The notes under the pieces: model-generated
Seen by the model: the letters and a program-made list of their open reading frames with translations, nothing else
What the model was told of the DNA's origin: nothing
Database searches by the model: none
NCBI GenBank assembly: GCA_035315345.1
Contig: DATFYA010000205.1
Location: 1-64,000 of the forward strand
Source: Candidatus Methylomirabilota bacterium
Lineage (GTDB): Bacteria > Methylomirabilota > Methylomirabilia > Rokubacteriales > CSP1-6
DNA: 64,000 nucleotides
Reading direction: 5' to 3'
Made by a program: the position numbers and the translations under genes
Shown here: piece after piece, positions 52,997 through 63,331 of the stretch
Layout: each line of letters begins with the position of its first letter
Numbering within the stretch: position 1 is the first letter of the stretch

Positions 52997-54634
52997 GTGA
53001 GAGTGACGTCGGACCGACTGACCGCGCTGAACGACACCGAGCTGGACGCGGTGGTGATCGGCGGCGGCATGGCCGGCGCGGGCGTCGCGCGCGACCTGGC
53101 CCTGCGCGGCGCCTCGGTCGCCCTCTTCGAGAAGGGCGACTTCGCCTCGGGCACGTCCTCGAAATCCTCGAAGCTGATCCACGGCGGGCTCCGCTACCTC
53201 GAGCTGGCCGATTTCAAGCTGGTGCGCGAGTCGTTGCGCGAGAAGAAGACGCTCGAGCGGCTGGCGCCCCACCTGGTGCGGCCGCTCCCCTTCCTGGTGC
53301 CGATCTACCGGGGCGCCGCGCGCGGCCTCATCAAGGTCCGCCTCGGCATGTGGCTGTACGACCTGCTGACGCCGGGCAAGACCACCGAGCGCTACCGGGT
53401 GCTGAACCCGGCGGCCGCGCTCGCCCTGGTGCCGAGCGTGCAGGCCCAGGATCTGCGGGGCGCCGGCTACTACTTTGACGATCTGCTCCTCTACCCGGAG
53501 CGCCTGTGCCTGGAGAACGTCCTCTCCGCGGTGCGCCACGGGACGCGGGCCTTCAACTACTGCGAGATCGAGGAATTCGTGCACGGCCGGGGCGGCGTCG
53601 AGGGCGTGCAGGCGCGCGATCTGCTGAGCGGGCAGGTGCAGACGGTGCGGGCGAAGACCATCGTCAACTGCGCGGGCCCGTGGGTCGATCGCGTTCGGGC
53701 CATGGCGCGGGTGGCCGACCGGACCCCGCAGCTGCTCCGCACCACCAAGGGCATCCACTGCCTGCTGCCGCGCATGACCGACCGCGCGGTCTATCTCTCC
53801 GCCCACGACGAGCGCATGATCTTCGTCATCCCGTGGCGCGAGTTCTCGCTGGTCGGGACCACCGACACCGACTTCACCGGCGATCCGGATCGGCTCTGGG
53901 CGACCCGCGAGGAGGTCACGTATCTGCTGGACGAGGTCGCCAAGGTGCTGCCCGACAAGCGGGTGGCGCTGGAGAACGTGTCCTATACCTACGCGGGCGT
54001 GCGGCCGCTGTCCTACGAGCCGGGCGCCTCGGCCACTCGCGTCTCCCGCGACCACCAGGTGGTCCCCGAGGGCCCCGACGGCCGATTCCTGTCCGTCACG
54101 GGGACCAAGCTCACCTGCTTCCGCAGCCTGGCCGAGGACGTGGGCGACCGGGTGATGCGCGCGCTCGGCCGGCGCGAGCCCTCGCGCACCGGCCGCGCGA
54201 TGCTGGACGGCACCGACGAGGACGCCGGCAAGATCGAGGTGCGCGCCTGGATGGACGTCTCCGAGGAGATGGCGGCGACCGGGCTGTCCAGGTCCGGGCT
54301 CCGGATGCTGGTGGAGACCTACGGCCGGACCTATCCGCGCGTGCTCGATCTGGCCCGCAAGCTGCCCGACGGCTACGAGCGCCTCTGCCCGAGCAATCTC
54401 GAGATCGTGGCCCAGCTCCACCACGCGGTGCGCGAGGAGATGGCGGTGTCGCTGCAGGACGTGCTGCTGCGCCGCACCGGCATCGGCCAGAGCCGGTGCC
54501 AGGGTCTCGATTGCGCCGAGTCCATCGCGGGACGCATGGCCGAGCTGGCCGGCTGGTCCCGTCGCCGGCTCGAGGCGGAGATCGCGGCCTACCTCGAGCA
54601 CGTGGAGCGCAGTCGGCGGTTCCGCCAGCGATGA
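52997..54634 (+). CDS. glpD: Aerobic glycerol-3-phosphate dehydrogenase
   Basis: A 545-residue FAD enzyme that oxidises sn-glycerol-3-phosphate to dihydroxyacetone phosphate at the membrane and passes electrons to quinone. It has the FAD motif VVIGGGMAGAGVARDLALRG, then TSSKSSKLIHGGLRYLE, WVDRVRAM, LVGTTDTDF and the C-terminal domain found in GlpD. Length is normal. The start is GTG 52997, 4 bases after the phosphatase stop; GTG 53003 is an alternative. With ugp genes, a glycerophosphodiesterase and glpK close by, it forms the core of glycerol phosphate catabolism in this region. Confidence 0.92.
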   Translation: MRVTSDRLTALNDTELDAVVIGGGMAGAGVARDLALRGASVALFEKGDFASGTSSKSSKLIHGGLRYLELADFKLVRESLREKKTLERLAPHLVRPLPFLVPIYRGAARGLIKVRLGMWLYDLLTPGKTTERYRVLNPAAALALVPSVQAQDLRGAGYYFDDLLLYPERLCLENVLSAVRHGTRAFNYCEIEEFVHGRGGVEGVQARDLLSGQVQTVRAKTIVNCAGPWVDRVRAMARVADRTPQLLRTTKGIHCLLPRMTDRAVYLSAHDERMIFVIPWREFSLVGTTDTDFTGDPDRLWATREEVTYLLDEVAKVLPDKRVALENVSYTYAGVRPLSYEPGASATRVSRDHQVVPEGPDGRFLSVTGTKLTCFRSLAEDVGDRVMRALGRREPSRTGRAMLDGTDEDAGKIEVRAWMDVSEEMAATGLSRSGLRMLVETYGRTYPRVLDLARKLPDGYERLCPSNLEIVAQLHHAVREEMAVSLQDVLLRRTGIGQSRCQGLDCAESIAGRMAELAGWSRRRLEAEIAAYLEHVERSRRFRQR

Positions 54635-54975
54635 GGGCCCGCGTGGTGGCCCTGGCCCTGCTGCTCATGAGCGCGGCGGTGTCATCGGCCACCGATCAGG
54701 CCTGGCTTCTCGGCCGCTGGGAGATGACGCACGATCCCGACGGCGGCCCGAAGGACTGGCTCGAGTTCGCCACCGACGGCCGGGTGACCTCGACCAAGCC
54801 GGGCGGACAGCGGGTGACCGGCCGCTACCTCGCCTCGGAATCCGAGGTCCAGATGAACTTCAAGGTCGGCACCCTGTCGGTCATCGTCACGCTGGCCGCC
54901 GACGCCGACAAGCATCACCTCTACGCCAAATCGGCGCGGACCGGCAACACCGCGGTGTACGAGAAGCGACCGTAG
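54631..54975 (+). CDS. Small secreted protein of unknown function
   Basis: A 114-residue protein with a signal peptide (RVVALALLLMSAAVSSA). The mature part starts WLLGRWEMTHDPDGGPKDWL and contains GGQRVTGRYLASESEVQM, which resembles lipocalin-like or DUF-type small beta-barrels found in many secreted proteins. The ATG at 54631 overlaps the glpD stop (ATGA), so it is made with GlpD. The function is unknown. The short mature domain begins much like that of the lipoprotein at 40430. Confidence 0.7.
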   Translation: MRARVVALALLLMSAAVSSATDQAWLLGRWEMTHDPDGGPKDWLEFATDGRVTSTKPGGQRVTGRYLASESEVQMNFKVGTLSVIVTLAADADKHHLYAKSARTGNTAVYEKRP

Positions 54976-54984
54976 CCGCCACGC

Positions 54985-56529
54985 TCAGGCGCGCCGCATC
55001 CGGAAGTTGGCCCGGCGCAGGTCGAACTGCTGGTCCGGACTGGGCGTGAACTCCACGTAGCGCTGCAGTCCGTAGTCCTCGATCGGCTGCAAGACCACGA
55101 TCCACGGGTTCTCTTCGAGGAAGATCCTGGTCATCTCCCGGTAGGTCTCGGCCCGAGCGCTCTCGTCCCCGCTCCGCCGCGCGGCGACCGCGAGGCGGTC
55201 GAACTCGTCGTGGCGCCAGTAGTCGTGCGCCTGGCCCGGGCTGAGCAGTCGTCCCATCATGCCGTCGGGGTCGCGGATGATCGAGGTCGGATCCGACCAC
55301 CAGACACCCTTGAAGGCCTGCTGCCGGTTCTTCTGGTGGCGGACGGCGGTGTCGATGACGTCGAGCACGACCTTGACCCCGACGTCCTCCCACATCTCGG
55401 CGATGGCCTCGGCCATGGCCCGGTCGTTGGCGATCATGCCCGCCGTCGTCTCGAAGTGGATCGCTTCGCCCCGGTAGCCCGCCTGCTTGAGCCGCTGGCG
55501 CGCGGCCCCGGGATCGTACGGCAGGGGTGGCCGCGACGCATCGTGCGCGGCGTCTCCGCGGGGGATGGGTCCGTTCGGCACCACACCGCGGCCGCGCCAG
55601 AGCTCCTTGAGGATGGTCTCCCGGTCGATGGCGAGGGACAGCGCCTGCCGGATCAACGGGTTGCTCAAGGGGGCGACCCAGACGTTGACCGCGAGCACGT
55701 AGAGACCCGCGTAGAGCACGCCGGCGACGCGGGTGGACGGCGCGGCCGCCACGCGGGCGCGGTCCTCGGGGGCCAGCGGCACGATCAGGTCGGCCGCACC
55801 GCGGAGGAGCAGGTCCGCCCGCCGCGCATGATCCGGGACCGACTGGAAGACCACCCGATCGACGTCGACACGGCCACCCCAATAGTCCGGATTGGCGTCG
55901 AGGACACATCGGTCGCCCCGGGTCTGCGACACGAAGCGGAAGGGCCCGCTGCCGATCGGACGCTCGTTGAAGACCTTGAACCCCACGCGGTCGACGTACG
56001 CCCAGGGGACGATGGACCCCACGCACGACGCGAGGCGCCCCGGCATGAGCAGATCGGGCCAGCGGGTATGGATGATCAGCGTCGCGGGATCGGGCGCCTC
56101 GGTCCGCTCGATCGCCGCGGTCCACCAGGATCCGAGGATGCGGGCGGCCTTCACTCGGGGGTCATGGGTCCGGTCGAGACTGTACTTGGCGTCGGCCGAG
56201 GTGAACGGCGTCCCGTCGTGCCAGCGCACGTCGGGCCGCAGGGCGAGCTGCCAGGTCGTGGGCGTCGTCCGCCTCCAGGCAGTCGCGAGGGCCGGGTGCA
56301 GGGTGCCGTCGGGATGACGGCGGACGAGGGTGTCGAAGAGGTTGAAGGCCACGCGCCAGTCGTTCGACAGGGTGGATCCGTGAGGATCGAGGCTGGTGAC
56401 GTCGAAGGACTGGGCGACCACCAGCTCCCGCTTCCTCGTCGTCTCCGCGGCGGCGCGGCGCACCGTCGTCGGCGCCATGCCGGCGGCCAGTCCCAGGGAG
56501 CCGCGCGAGAGAAATCCCCGACGGTCCAT
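54985..56529 (-). CDS. ABC transporter substrate-binding protein, family 5 (peptide/nickel type)
   Basis: A 514-residue periplasmic binding protein of the DppA/OppA family. It has a Tat-type signal (MDRRGFLSRGSLGLAAG), then LVVAQSFDVTSLDPHG, WQLALRPDVRWHDGTPFTSA (strong family motif), PIGSGPFRFV and NPLIRQALSLAIDRETIL. The ligand may be a peptide, glycoside or other solute. No permease or ATPase genes adjoin it. ATG 56529 is chosen because it begins the Tat signal; an upstream ATG would add six residues. It is divergent from ugpB, and the 168-base gap carries the ugpB promoter. Confidence 0.9.
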   Translation of the reverse strand: MDRRGFLSRGSLGLAAGMAPTTVRRAAAETTRKRELVVAQSFDVTSLDPHGSTLSNDWRVAFNLFDTLVRRHPDGTLHPALATAWRRTTPTTWQLALRPDVRWHDGTPFTSADAKYSLDRTHDPRVKAARILGSWWTAAIERTEAPDPATLIIHTRWPDLLMPGRLASCVGSIVPWAYVDRVGFKVFNERPIGSGPFRFVSQTRGDRCVLDANPDYWGGRVDVDRVVFQSVPDHARRADLLLRGAADLIVPLAPEDRARVAAAPSTRVAGVLYAGLYVLAVNVWVAPLSNPLIRQALSLAIDRETILKELWRGRGVVPNGPIPRGDAAHDASRPPLPYDPGAARQRLKQAGYRGEAIHFETTAGMIANDRAMAEAIAEMWEDVGVKVVLDVIDTAVRHQKNRQQAFKGVWWSDPTSIIRDPDGMMGRLLSPGQAHDYWRHDEFDRLAVAARRSGDESARAETYREMTRIFLEENPWIVVLQPIEDYGLQRYVEFTPSPDQQFDLRRANFRMRRA

Positions 56530-56548
56530 CCACCGCGAATAGAGCAAC

Positions 56549-56578
56549 TTCCAGGCGGCGAGTCAATGGTGCTATAGT
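56549..56578 (+). promoter_or_regulatory. Putative promoter TTCCAG-N18-TATAGT for ugpB operon
   Basis: TTCCAG (56549-56554) and TATAGT (56573-56578) are 18 bases apart. The transcript would begin near 56585 and have a leader of about 113 bases. The -10 is good, the -35 weak. Confidence 0.4.
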
Positions 56579-56697
56579 TCCGAGCGCCCGGGCCCGTGGT
56601 GGACGAACACGTCGCCCGGGCGCCGCGCGGTCGAGATCCCAAGCCGCTCGCGTTTGCGCGGAGACGCACGATCCCGAACGACAAGCGGAGGTCATCC

Positions 56698-58029
56698 ATG
56701 CCATACACGACGACGCGCTGGTCCTCGGTCACGACCACGCTGCTCCTGGTCGCCGCGGTGCTCTCTCTTCCCGCCCCCGCCTTCGCGAAGACCGAGATCC
56801 AGTTCTGGCACGCCATGACCGGCCAGCTGAACGACGCGGTCAACGAGCTGGTGAAGCAGTTCAACGAGAGCCAGGCCGAGTACGAGGTGAAGCCGCTCCG
56901 CAAGGGCACCTACGCGGAGACCCTCACCGCGGCCATCGCGGCCTACCGCCAGCGCCAGGCGCCCCACATCGTGCAGGTGTTCGACGTGGGCACCCAGACC
57001 ATGATGCTCTCCGGCGCGATCGTGCCCGTGTACCAGCTCATGAAGGAGCAGGAGATCGCGGTGGACTGGAAGGACTTCATCGCGCCGGTGGTGGGCTACT
57101 ACTCCAAGGACGGCAACCTCTACTCGATGCCATTCAACTCCTCCACCCCGATCCTCTACTACAACAAGGACGCCTTCCAGAAGGCCGGCCTCGACCCGAG
57201 CAAGCCGCCCCAGACGTGGAAGCAGGTGGAGGAGTACAGCAAGAAGCTGATCTCATCGGGGGCGACCAAGTGCGGTTTCTCCACCGGCTGGCCCTCGTGG
57301 GTCCAGGTCGAGAACATGCACGCGCTGCACGACCAGCCGTTCGCCACCAAGCACAACGGCTTCGACGGTCTCGACGTGCAGCTCCTGATCAACCGGGAGT
57401 TCGGGGTGAAGCACCTCACGCAGCTCGCGGCCTGGCAGAAGGACCACGTCTTCTCCTACGGAGGGCGCGCGGGCACCGCCGACCCCAAGTTCCTGAGCGG
57501 CGAGTGCGGGATGTACATGCAGTCGTCCGCCCTGATCGGCGGCTTCACCAAGGGCGCGACCTTCAAGTGGGGCACCGGCCAGCTGCCGACCTACGGGCCG
57601 CCGTACAAGCGCGCCACCTCGATCATCGGGGGCGCCACCCTCTGGGTGATGAAGGGCAAGCCGGCGGCGGAGAATCGGGGCACCGCGCGCTTCCTCAAGT
57701 TCATCTCGGACACCAACCAGCAGATGTGGTGGCACGTCACCACCGGGTACCTGGCGATCTCGAACAGCGCGGTGAAGAACCTGGAGGCCGGCTACCACTT
57801 CAAGAAGCACCCCGACCAGTTCACCGCCTTCGCGCAGCTCACCAAGGGGCAGGCCACCGCCAACAGCCAGGGCCTTCGGCTGGGCAACTTCGTGCAGATC
57901 CGCGACGTGATCGAGGCCGAGATGGAGAACATCTTCGCGGGCAAGAAGGCGCCCAAGCAGGGGCTCGACGACGCGGTCGCCAAGTCCAACGAGATCCTGA
58001 AAGAGTTCGCGGCCGCGAACAAGCAGTAG
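56698..58029 (+). CDS. ugpB: sn-Glycerol-3-phosphate-type ABC transporter substrate-binding protein UgpB
   Basis: A 443-residue periplasmic receptor. It has a signal peptide ending APAFA and shows strong UgpB features: IQFWHAMTGQLNDAVN, HIVQVFDVGTQTMMLSGAI, YSMPFNSSTPILYYNKDAF and GLRLGNFVQIRDVIEAE near the C terminus. In E. coli UgpB binds glycerol-3-phosphate and glycerophosphodiesters, and many residues around its pocket are similar here. ATG 56698 follows a GGAGG site. It leads an operon with ugpA, ugpE, a glycerophosphodiesterase and glpK, which supports the assignment. Confidence 0.92.
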   Translation: MPYTTTRWSSVTTTLLLVAAVLSLPAPAFAKTEIQFWHAMTGQLNDAVNELVKQFNESQAEYEVKPLRKGTYAETLTAAIAAYRQRQAPHIVQVFDVGTQTMMLSGAIVPVYQLMKEQEIAVDWKDFIAPVVGYYSKDGNLYSMPFNSSTPILYYNKDAFQKAGLDPSKPPQTWKQVEEYSKKLISSGATKCGFSTGWPSWVQVENMHALHDQPFATKHNGFDGLDVQLLINREFGVKHLTQLAAWQKDHVFSYGGRAGTADPKFLSGECGMYMQSSALIGGFTKGATFKWGTGQLPTYGPPYKRATSIIGGATLWVMKGKPAAENRGTARFLKFISDTNQQMWWHVTTGYLAISNSAVKNLEAGYHFKKHPDQFTAFAQLTKGQATANSQGLRLGNFVQIRDVIEAEMENIFAGKKAPKQGLDDAVAKSNEILKEFAAANKQ

Positions 58030-58042
58030 CGCGTCGTCGCCG

Positions 58043-58927
58043 ATGCCGCGGACGGTCTTCCGGAACCGGTGGCTGCCCTACGCGCTGGTGGCGCCGCAGA
58101 TGGCGGTCACCGTGCTCTTCTTTTTCTGGCCGGCGCTCAAATCGCTGCAGCTCTCCCTGTACCGGGTCTCGCCCTTCGGTGACCGGTCCACCTTCGTGGG
58201 CCTCGAGAACTTCCAGAAGCTGCTCGCCGACCGGGAGTACTACGCGAGCGTGGTCAATTCGTTCGTGTTCGCCGGTGGCGTGACCGTGCTCGCGGTGCTG
58301 GGAGCGCTGATCCTGGCCGGGCTCGCGACGCAGAAGATCCGCGGGCTCGCCGTATACCGCACGCTGCTGCTGTGGCCCTACGGCATCGCGCCCGCGGTGG
58401 CCGGCATCATCTTCCTGTTCATCTTCCATCCCTCGTACGGGATCCTGCCGTACGTCCTGTCGTTCGTGACCGCCTACGAGTTCAACTGGCTGCTCAAGGG
58501 CTGGGTGGCCATGACCCTGGTGATCGTGGCCACCGCGTGGACGCACCTCGGCTACAACATCGCGTTCTACATCGCGGGCCTGCTGGCCATCCCCTCCTCG
58601 GTCATCGAGGCCGCCGACGTGGACGGGGCGGGGCCGATCCGTCGCTTCACCGCCATCGTGTTCCCACTCGTCTCGCCGATCACGTTCTACCTGGTGGTGC
58701 TCAACATGGTCTTCGCGTTCTTCGAGTCCTTCGGGACCATCGACGCGGTGACCAAGGGCGGCCCCGGGCAGGCCACCGAGATCATGGTGTACAAGCTCTA
58801 CAAGGACGGCTTCATCGGGCTGAATCTCGGCTCCTCGGGCGCGCAGTCGGTGATCCTGATGGCCATGGTCATCGCGCTGACCGTTCTGCAATTCCGCTTC
58901 GCGGAGAAGAAGGTCACCTACCGATGA
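58043..58927 (+). CDS. ugpA: Glycerol-3-phosphate ABC transporter permease UgpA-like
   Basis: A 294-residue inner membrane permease with six hydrophobic segments and the CUT1 family EAA loop SVIEAADVDGAGPIRRF for contact with the ATPase. The N terminus (VLFFFWPALKSLQLSLYRVS) and FVGLENFQKLL are typical of UgpA/MalF-type partners. It starts 13 bases after ugpB and overlaps ugpE by 4 bases (ATGA). Assignment to Ugp rests mainly on UgpB and the nearby glp genes. Confidence 0.9.
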   Translation: MPRTVFRNRWLPYALVAPQMAVTVLFFFWPALKSLQLSLYRVSPFGDRSTFVGLENFQKLLADREYYASVVNSFVFAGGVTVLAVLGALILAGLATQKIRGLAVYRTLLLWPYGIAPAVAGIIFLFIFHPSYGILPYVLSFVTAYEFNWLLKGWVAMTLVIVATAWTHLGYNIAFYIAGLLAIPSSVIEAADVDGAGPIRRFTAIVFPLVSPITFYLVVLNMVFAFFESFGTIDAVTKGGPGQATEIMVYKLYKDGFIGLNLGSSGAQSVILMAMVIALTVLQFRFAEKKVTYR

Positions 58928-59814
58928 GCGCGGTCGACACGACCCGGCTCGAGCAGGTCCGGGCGCGCGCGGACGTCGCGCCCCGCCGGCGGGGCGTGCC
59001 GTGGGGCTCGGTGCTCCTGCACGCACTGCTGATCGCGTGCATCGCGGTGGTGGTGTTCCCCCTCTACTTCGCCTTCGTGGTCTCCACCCAGGACCTGCAG
59101 CAGGTGGTGCAGCGGCCGCCCCGCCTGCTGCCGTCGTCGCACCTGCTCGAGAACTACGCGCAGGCGTGGCGCAAGGCCAACATGGGCGTCATGCTCTGGA
59201 ACAGCGCGATCATGGCGGTGGCGGTGGCGGTGGGCAAGATCGTCATCTCGATGCTCTCCGCGTTCGCGATCGTGTACTTCGACTTCCGCGGCCGCGTGCT
59301 CTGCTTCTGGATGATCTTCGTCACCCTGATGCTGCCGGTGCCGGTGCGCCTCATGTCCACCTACGAGGTCATCGGCACGCTCGGCTGGCTCGACAGCTAC
59401 CAGGGCCTCACGGTGCCCCTGATGGCCTCGGCCACCGCCACCTTCCTGTTCCGCCAGTTCTACCTCACGATTCCCAACGAGATGGCGGAGGCGGCCCAGC
59501 TGGACGGAGCGGGCCCGCTGCGCTTCCTGTGGCGCTTCCTGCTGCCGCTGTCGTGGGCCAACATCGCCGCGCTGTTCGTGGTGCTCTTCATCTTCGGCTG
59601 GAACCAGTATCTCTGGCCGCTCATGATCACCAACACCGAGGCGATGCGCACGGTGGTGATCGGGCTCGAGCAGCTGATCCCACGCAGCGGGACCGAGCTG
59701 CCGACCTGGAACCTGATCATGGCGGGCGCGATGATGGCCCTCCTGCCGCCGGTGGCCATCATCATCCTGATGCAGCGCTGGTTCGTGAAGGGGCTGGTGG
59801 AGGCCGAGAAGTGA
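58924..59814 (+). CDS. ugpE: Glycerol-3-phosphate ABC transporter permease UgpE-like
   Basis: A 296-residue permease, partner of UgpA. It has six membrane segments, the [17 protein letters not shown] periplasmic loop usual for UgpE/MalG-type proteins, and the EAA loop [16 protein letters not shown]. Start ATG 58924 overlaps ugpA. A longer upstream open frame is out of place because it runs across ugpA. The stop overlaps the start of the phosphodiesterase gene (GTGA). No ugpC ATPase gene follows directly. Confidence 0.9.
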   Translation: MSAVDTTRLEQVRARADVAPRRRGVPWGSVLLHALLIACIAVVVFPLYFAFVVSTQDLQQVVQRPPRLLPSSHLLENYAQAWRKANMGVMLWNSAIMAVAVAVGKIVISMLSAFAIVYFDFRGRVLCFWMIFVTLMLPVPVRLMSTYEVIGTLGWLDSYQGLTVPLMASATATFLFRQFYLTIPNEMAEAAQLDGAGPLRFLWRFLLPLSWANIAALFVVLFIFGWNQYLWPLMITNTEAMRTVVIGLEQLIPRSGTELPTWNLIMAGAMMALLPPVAIIILMQRWFVKGLVEAEK

Positions 59815-60641
59815 GAACGCTGCTGCTGCTGACCCTGGCCCTCGGGGGCGTGGCCGCGGTGCTCGGCGCGGTGGGCGCGGTCGCCGAGCCGATGGTGGCC
59901 CCGCTGTACGCGGCGCACCGCGGCGGAGCGCTCCTCTGGCCCGAGAACAGCATGCTCGCGTTTCGCAACGCGCTCGCGATGGGGGCCGACTTCCTGGAGC
60001 TGGACGTCCACCTGAGCCGCGACGGCGAGGTCGTGGTGCTCCACGATCCCACGCTCGAGCGCACCACCACCGGCACCGGGCCGGTGCGCGAGCGCACGCT
60101 GGCCGAGCTGCAGGCCCTGCAGCTGAAGGACCGCAACGGGACCGCGATCCCCGAGCCGGTCCCGACGCTGGACCAGGTGGTGGCCCTGGCCGCCGCGGGC
60201 AAGCGGCAGATGCTGCTCGAGATCAAGGTGGACGAGCAGCGGCGCCGCTATCCCGGGATCGAGGAGAAGGTGTTCGCGGTGCTCGATCGTCACCGCTTCA
60301 CGCCCTTCGCGGTGGTGATGGCCTTCGAGGCCGATATCTGGCGCCGGGTCCGCCAGCTCCGGCCCGACTCGCGCGCCGGCGCGCTCTACTCGCCGCGCAC
60401 GCTGCCGGCCGCCCGCGTGGAGTCGGAGCTGCAGGCGCTGCATCGGGCCGGCGTCTCCTTCGTCGGGCTCCACCAGGGGATCGTCGGCCCGGACGTGCCC
60501 AGGCAGGCGCGGCTGGCCGGGCTGACCCTCGGGGTGTGGACGGTGAACGAGCGCGACGCCATCGAGCGATTCCTCACCCTCGGGGCGGGGGTCGTCATCA
60601 CGGATCGGCCCGATCTGGCCAAGGAGCTGCTCGGGCGGTGA
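59811..60641 (+). CDS. ugpQ: Glycerophosphodiester phosphodiesterase
   Basis: A 276-residue GDPD-family enzyme with an N-terminal signal or anchor ([20 protein letters not shown]), so likely acting in the periplasm or at the membrane. It has the catalytic [15 protein letters not shown], the metal-binding [17 protein letters not shown] and the late motif [14 protein letters not shown]. It hydrolyses glycerophosphodiesters to glycerol-3-phosphate and an alcohol. Coupled at both ends (GTGA with ugpE and GTGA with glpK), it would supply substrate for UgpB uptake. E. coli UgpQ is cytosolic, so the signal here is a difference. Confidence 0.88.
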   Translation: MRTLLLLTLALGGVAAVLGAVGAVAEPMVAPLYAAHRGGALLWPENSMLAFRNALAMGADFLELDVHLSRDGEVVVLHDPTLERTTTGTGPVRERTLAELQALQLKDRNGTAIPEPVPTLDQVVALAAAGKRQMLLEIKVDEQRRRYPGIEEKVFAVLDRHRFTPFAVVMAFEADIWRRVRQLRPDSRAGALYSPRTLPAARVESELQALHRAGVSFVGLHQGIVGPDVPRQARLAGLTLGVWTVNERDAIERFLTLGAGVVITDRPDLAKELLGR

Positions 60642-62155
60642 CCGCGCGCCGCTTCGTCCTGGCGCTGGACCAGGGCACCACCGGCTCCACCGCGCTGGTC
60701 GTGGATGCCGACGGCGCGCTGCGCGCGCGAGGCTACGCCGAGCTGCCGCAACACTATCCGCGGCCCGGCTGGGTGGAGCACGATCCCGCCCAGATCTGGG
60801 CCACCACCGAGCGGGCGGCCGCCGAGGCGCTGACCGCGGCCGGCGTCGGCGCGGCCGAGATCGCCGCGGTGGGCATCGCCAACCAGCGCGAGACCGCCAT
60901 CCTCTGGGACCGCGCCTCCGGCCGTCCCGTCCACAACGCCATCGTGTGGCAGTGCCGGCGGACCGCCGCGCTCTGCGACCGGCTCAAGGCCGACGGGGTC
61001 GAGCCGGAGCTTCGCCGGAAGACCGGGCTGGTCGTCGATCCGTACTTCTCGGGGACGAAGATCCGCTGGATGCTCGATCACGATCCCGCGCTGCGGCCGC
61101 GGGCCGAGCGCGGGGAGCTGTGCTTCGGCACCGTGGACTCGTGGCTGCTCTGGCAGCTCACCGGCGGCGCGGTGCACGCCACCGACCCCTCGAACGCCTC
61201 GCGCACGCTCTGCTACGACATCCACCGCGGGCAGTGGGACGAGGGCCTCTGCCGCACGCTCGGGGTGCCGCGGGAGCTCCTGCCCGAGGTGAAGCCGTCG
61301 GCCGGCGTGTTCGGGGAGACGGCCTCGCGCGACGGCGCGCTGCCGGGCGGAATCCCGGTGGCGGGGATCGCGGGCGACCAGCAGGCCGCGCTGTTCGGCC
61401 AGGCGTGCGTCGAGCCGGGCATGGCCAAGAACACGTACGGCACTGGCTGCTTCGCGCTGCTGAACACGGGCGGACGCGCGGTGGCGTCCACCGAGGGATT
61501 GCTCACCACGGTGGCCTGGACGGTGGAGGGCCGCACGTCGTACGCCCTCGAGGGCGCGGTGTTCATCGCGGGGGCGGCGGTGCAGTGGCTGCGCGACGGC
61601 CTCGGGGTCATCCGCCAGGCGGCGGAGACGCAGGCCCTGGCCCAGTCGGTGCCGGATGCCGGCGGGGTCTATCTCGTGCCCGCCTTCGTGGGCCTGGGCG
61701 CGCCGTACTGGGACCCGTACGCGCGCGGCACGCTGGTGGGCATCACCCGCGGCACCACGCGCGCGCACCTCGCGCGGGCCGCGCTCGAGGCCATCGCCTA
61801 CCAGAGCCGCGACGTGCTCGACACGATGAAGCGCGAGTCCGGCGTGGTCCTCAGCACCCTGCGCGTCGACGGCGGGGCCGCGGCCAACGACTTCCTCTGC
61901 CAGTTCCAGGCCGACGTGCTCGGCGTCGAGGTGCTGCGGCCCTCGGTGACCGAGACCACCGGGCTGGGCGCGGCGTACCTGGCCGGGGTGGGGACGGGAC
62001 TCTGGAAGAGCGGCGATCTCGGGCGGCGCTGGCGGCTGGAGCGGCGCTTCACGCCCACGATGAGCGAGGACGCGCGCGAGGCGGCCTACGCGGGCTGGCG
62101 CCGCGCGGTGGAGCGCGCGCGCGGCTGGATCGAACCCGACACGAGGAGGACATGA
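60638..62155 (+). CDS. glpK: Glycerol kinase
   Basis: A 505-residue FGGY kinase that phosphorylates glycerol to glycerol-3-phosphate with ATP. It has [13 protein letters not shown] near the N terminus, the substrate-contact [49 protein letters not shown] and the FGGY-signature segment [19 protein letters not shown]. Length equals E. coli GlpK. GTG 60638 overlaps the phosphodiesterase stop, and the stop overlaps the next binding protein (ATGA). Its product is a substrate for GlpD at 52997. Confidence 0.94.
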   Translation: MTARRFVLALDQGTTGSTALVVDADGALRARGYAELPQHYPRPGWVEHDPAQIWATTERAAAEALTAAGVGAAEIAAVGIANQRETAILWDRASGRPVHNAIVWQCRRTAALCDRLKADGVEPELRRKTGLVVDPYFSGTKIRWMLDHDPALRPRAERGELCFGTVDSWLLWQLTGGAVHATDPSNASRTLCYDIHRGQWDEGLCRTLGVPRELLPEVKPSAGVFGETASRDGALPGGIPVAGIAGDQQAALFGQACVEPGMAKNTYGTGCFALLNTGGRAVASTEGLLTTVAWTVEGRTSYALEGAVFIAGAAVQWLRDGLGVIRQAAETQALAQSVPDAGGVYLVPAFVGLGAPYWDPYARGTLVGITRGTTRAHLARAALEAIAYQSRDVLDTMKRESGVVLSTLRVDGGAAANDFLCQFQADVLGVEVLRPSVTETTGLGAAYLAGVGTGLWKSGDLGRRWRLERRFTPTMSEDAREAAYAGWRRAVERARGWIEPDTRRT

Positions 62156-63279
62156 TGCTGCGATCGATCGTCACGGTGGCTCTGGGATTGCTCGGCGCGC
62201 TGGGGTGGCTGGGCGGGCCCGCGTGGGCCCAGGCCCCCGTCGAGAGCGAGCTGAATCTGATCACGCCGGTGTCCAAGTTCATCCACGACGCGGCGCTGAA
62301 GGCCTTCGCGGACTACGCCAAGGAGAAGTGGAACGTCGCCGTGAAGGTCAACGCGATCCCGGCGGGCACGCCGGTCGCCTACGGGCGCATCACCGAATGG
62401 AAGGGCAAGCCCGAGGTGGACATCTTCTGGGGCGGCGAGTCGGCCCTCTTCGAGAAGCTGGCCGAGCAGAAGCTCTTGCAGAAGGTCGAGATCTCGAAGG
62501 AGGCCTGGGAGAGCATCCCGGTGTCCATCGGCAAGCCCAAGCCGATCCCGCTGAAGGACAAGGACGGCTACTGGGTCGGCACCGCCCTCGAGCCCTACGG
62601 GCTGGTCTACAACCCCAAGCGCCTGCAGCGTCTCGGGGTCGCGCCGCTCAAGGACTGGGACGACCTGCTGAACCCGAAGCTGAAGGGCGAGGTGGCCCAG
62701 TGCGCGCCGACCCGATCGTCGTCGTCGAACGCGACCTACGAGGTCATGCTGTCGCTGCATGGCGAGGACCGAGGCTGGGAGTGGCTGCGCAAGCTGGCGG
62801 CCAATACCGGCCACTTCACCGCGCGCAGCCGCGACGTGCCGACGGTGGTGGCCAAGGGCGAGTTCGCGGCCGGCTTCGCGGTGCCCTCCTACATGGCCTT
62901 CGAGGAGAAGCTGGCGGGCTTCGACATCAAGTACGTGGCCCCGAAGAATGCCTTCGTGACCCCCGAGCCGATGGCGATCCTGGCCGGCGCGCGCAATCCG
63001 AAGGCGGCACGGGCGTTCATCGAGTTCCTGCTCACCGAGCGCGGCCAGCGGGTGTTCATGGAGCGCGGCCTCTTCCCGGTGACTCCGAAGTACAAGGTGG
63101 CTGGCGCGCCCGGCTCGACCGCAGAGATGGCGGTGGAGTTCACCGGCGGGGTGCGCTCGTACTTCGACGGCGAGGTGGCCAACGTCTACGACGAGGCGGT
63201 GGCGGCCAAGCGGTCGGAGGCGCTCAAGACGCGCTTCCGCTCCGACATCGAGGCCAAGTGGGACGAGCTGAAGAAGTAG
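62152..63279 (+). CDS. ABC transporter substrate-binding protein, iron/spermidine-like (family 1)
   Basis: A 375-residue periplasmic receptor with a signal peptide ([18 protein letters not shown]). It resembles FbpA/AfuA and PotD-like binding proteins: [53 protein letters not shown] and [19 protein letters not shown]. The ligand is unclear; position next to glpK suggests a glycerol- or polyol-related solute, but iron or thiamine types share the same features. ATG 62152 overlaps glpK by 4 bases. An ATPase gene follows after 52 bases. Confidence 0.85.
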   Translation: MMLRSIVTVALGLLGALGWLGGPAWAQAPVESELNLITPVSKFIHDAALKAFADYAKEKWNVAVKVNAIPAGTPVAYGRITEWKGKPEVDIFWGGESALFEKLAEQKLLQKVEISKEAWESIPVSIGKPKPIPLKDKDGYWVGTALEPYGLVYNPKRLQRLGVAPLKDWDDLLNPKLKGEVAQCAPTRSSSSNATYEVMLSLHGEDRGWEWLRKLAANTGHFTARSRDVPTVVAKGEFAAGFAVPSYMAFEEKLAGFDIKYVAPKNAFVTPEPMAILAGARNPKAARAFIEFLLTERGQRVFMERGLFPVTPKYKVAGAPGSTAEMAVEFTGGVRSYFDGEVANVYDEAVAAKRSEALKTRFRSDIEAKWDELKK

Positions 63280-63331
63280 CGGCCGCCGGGCCGGACGCCC
63301 CGGAGGCCGTACGAGCGGGGGCAGTCGCGCG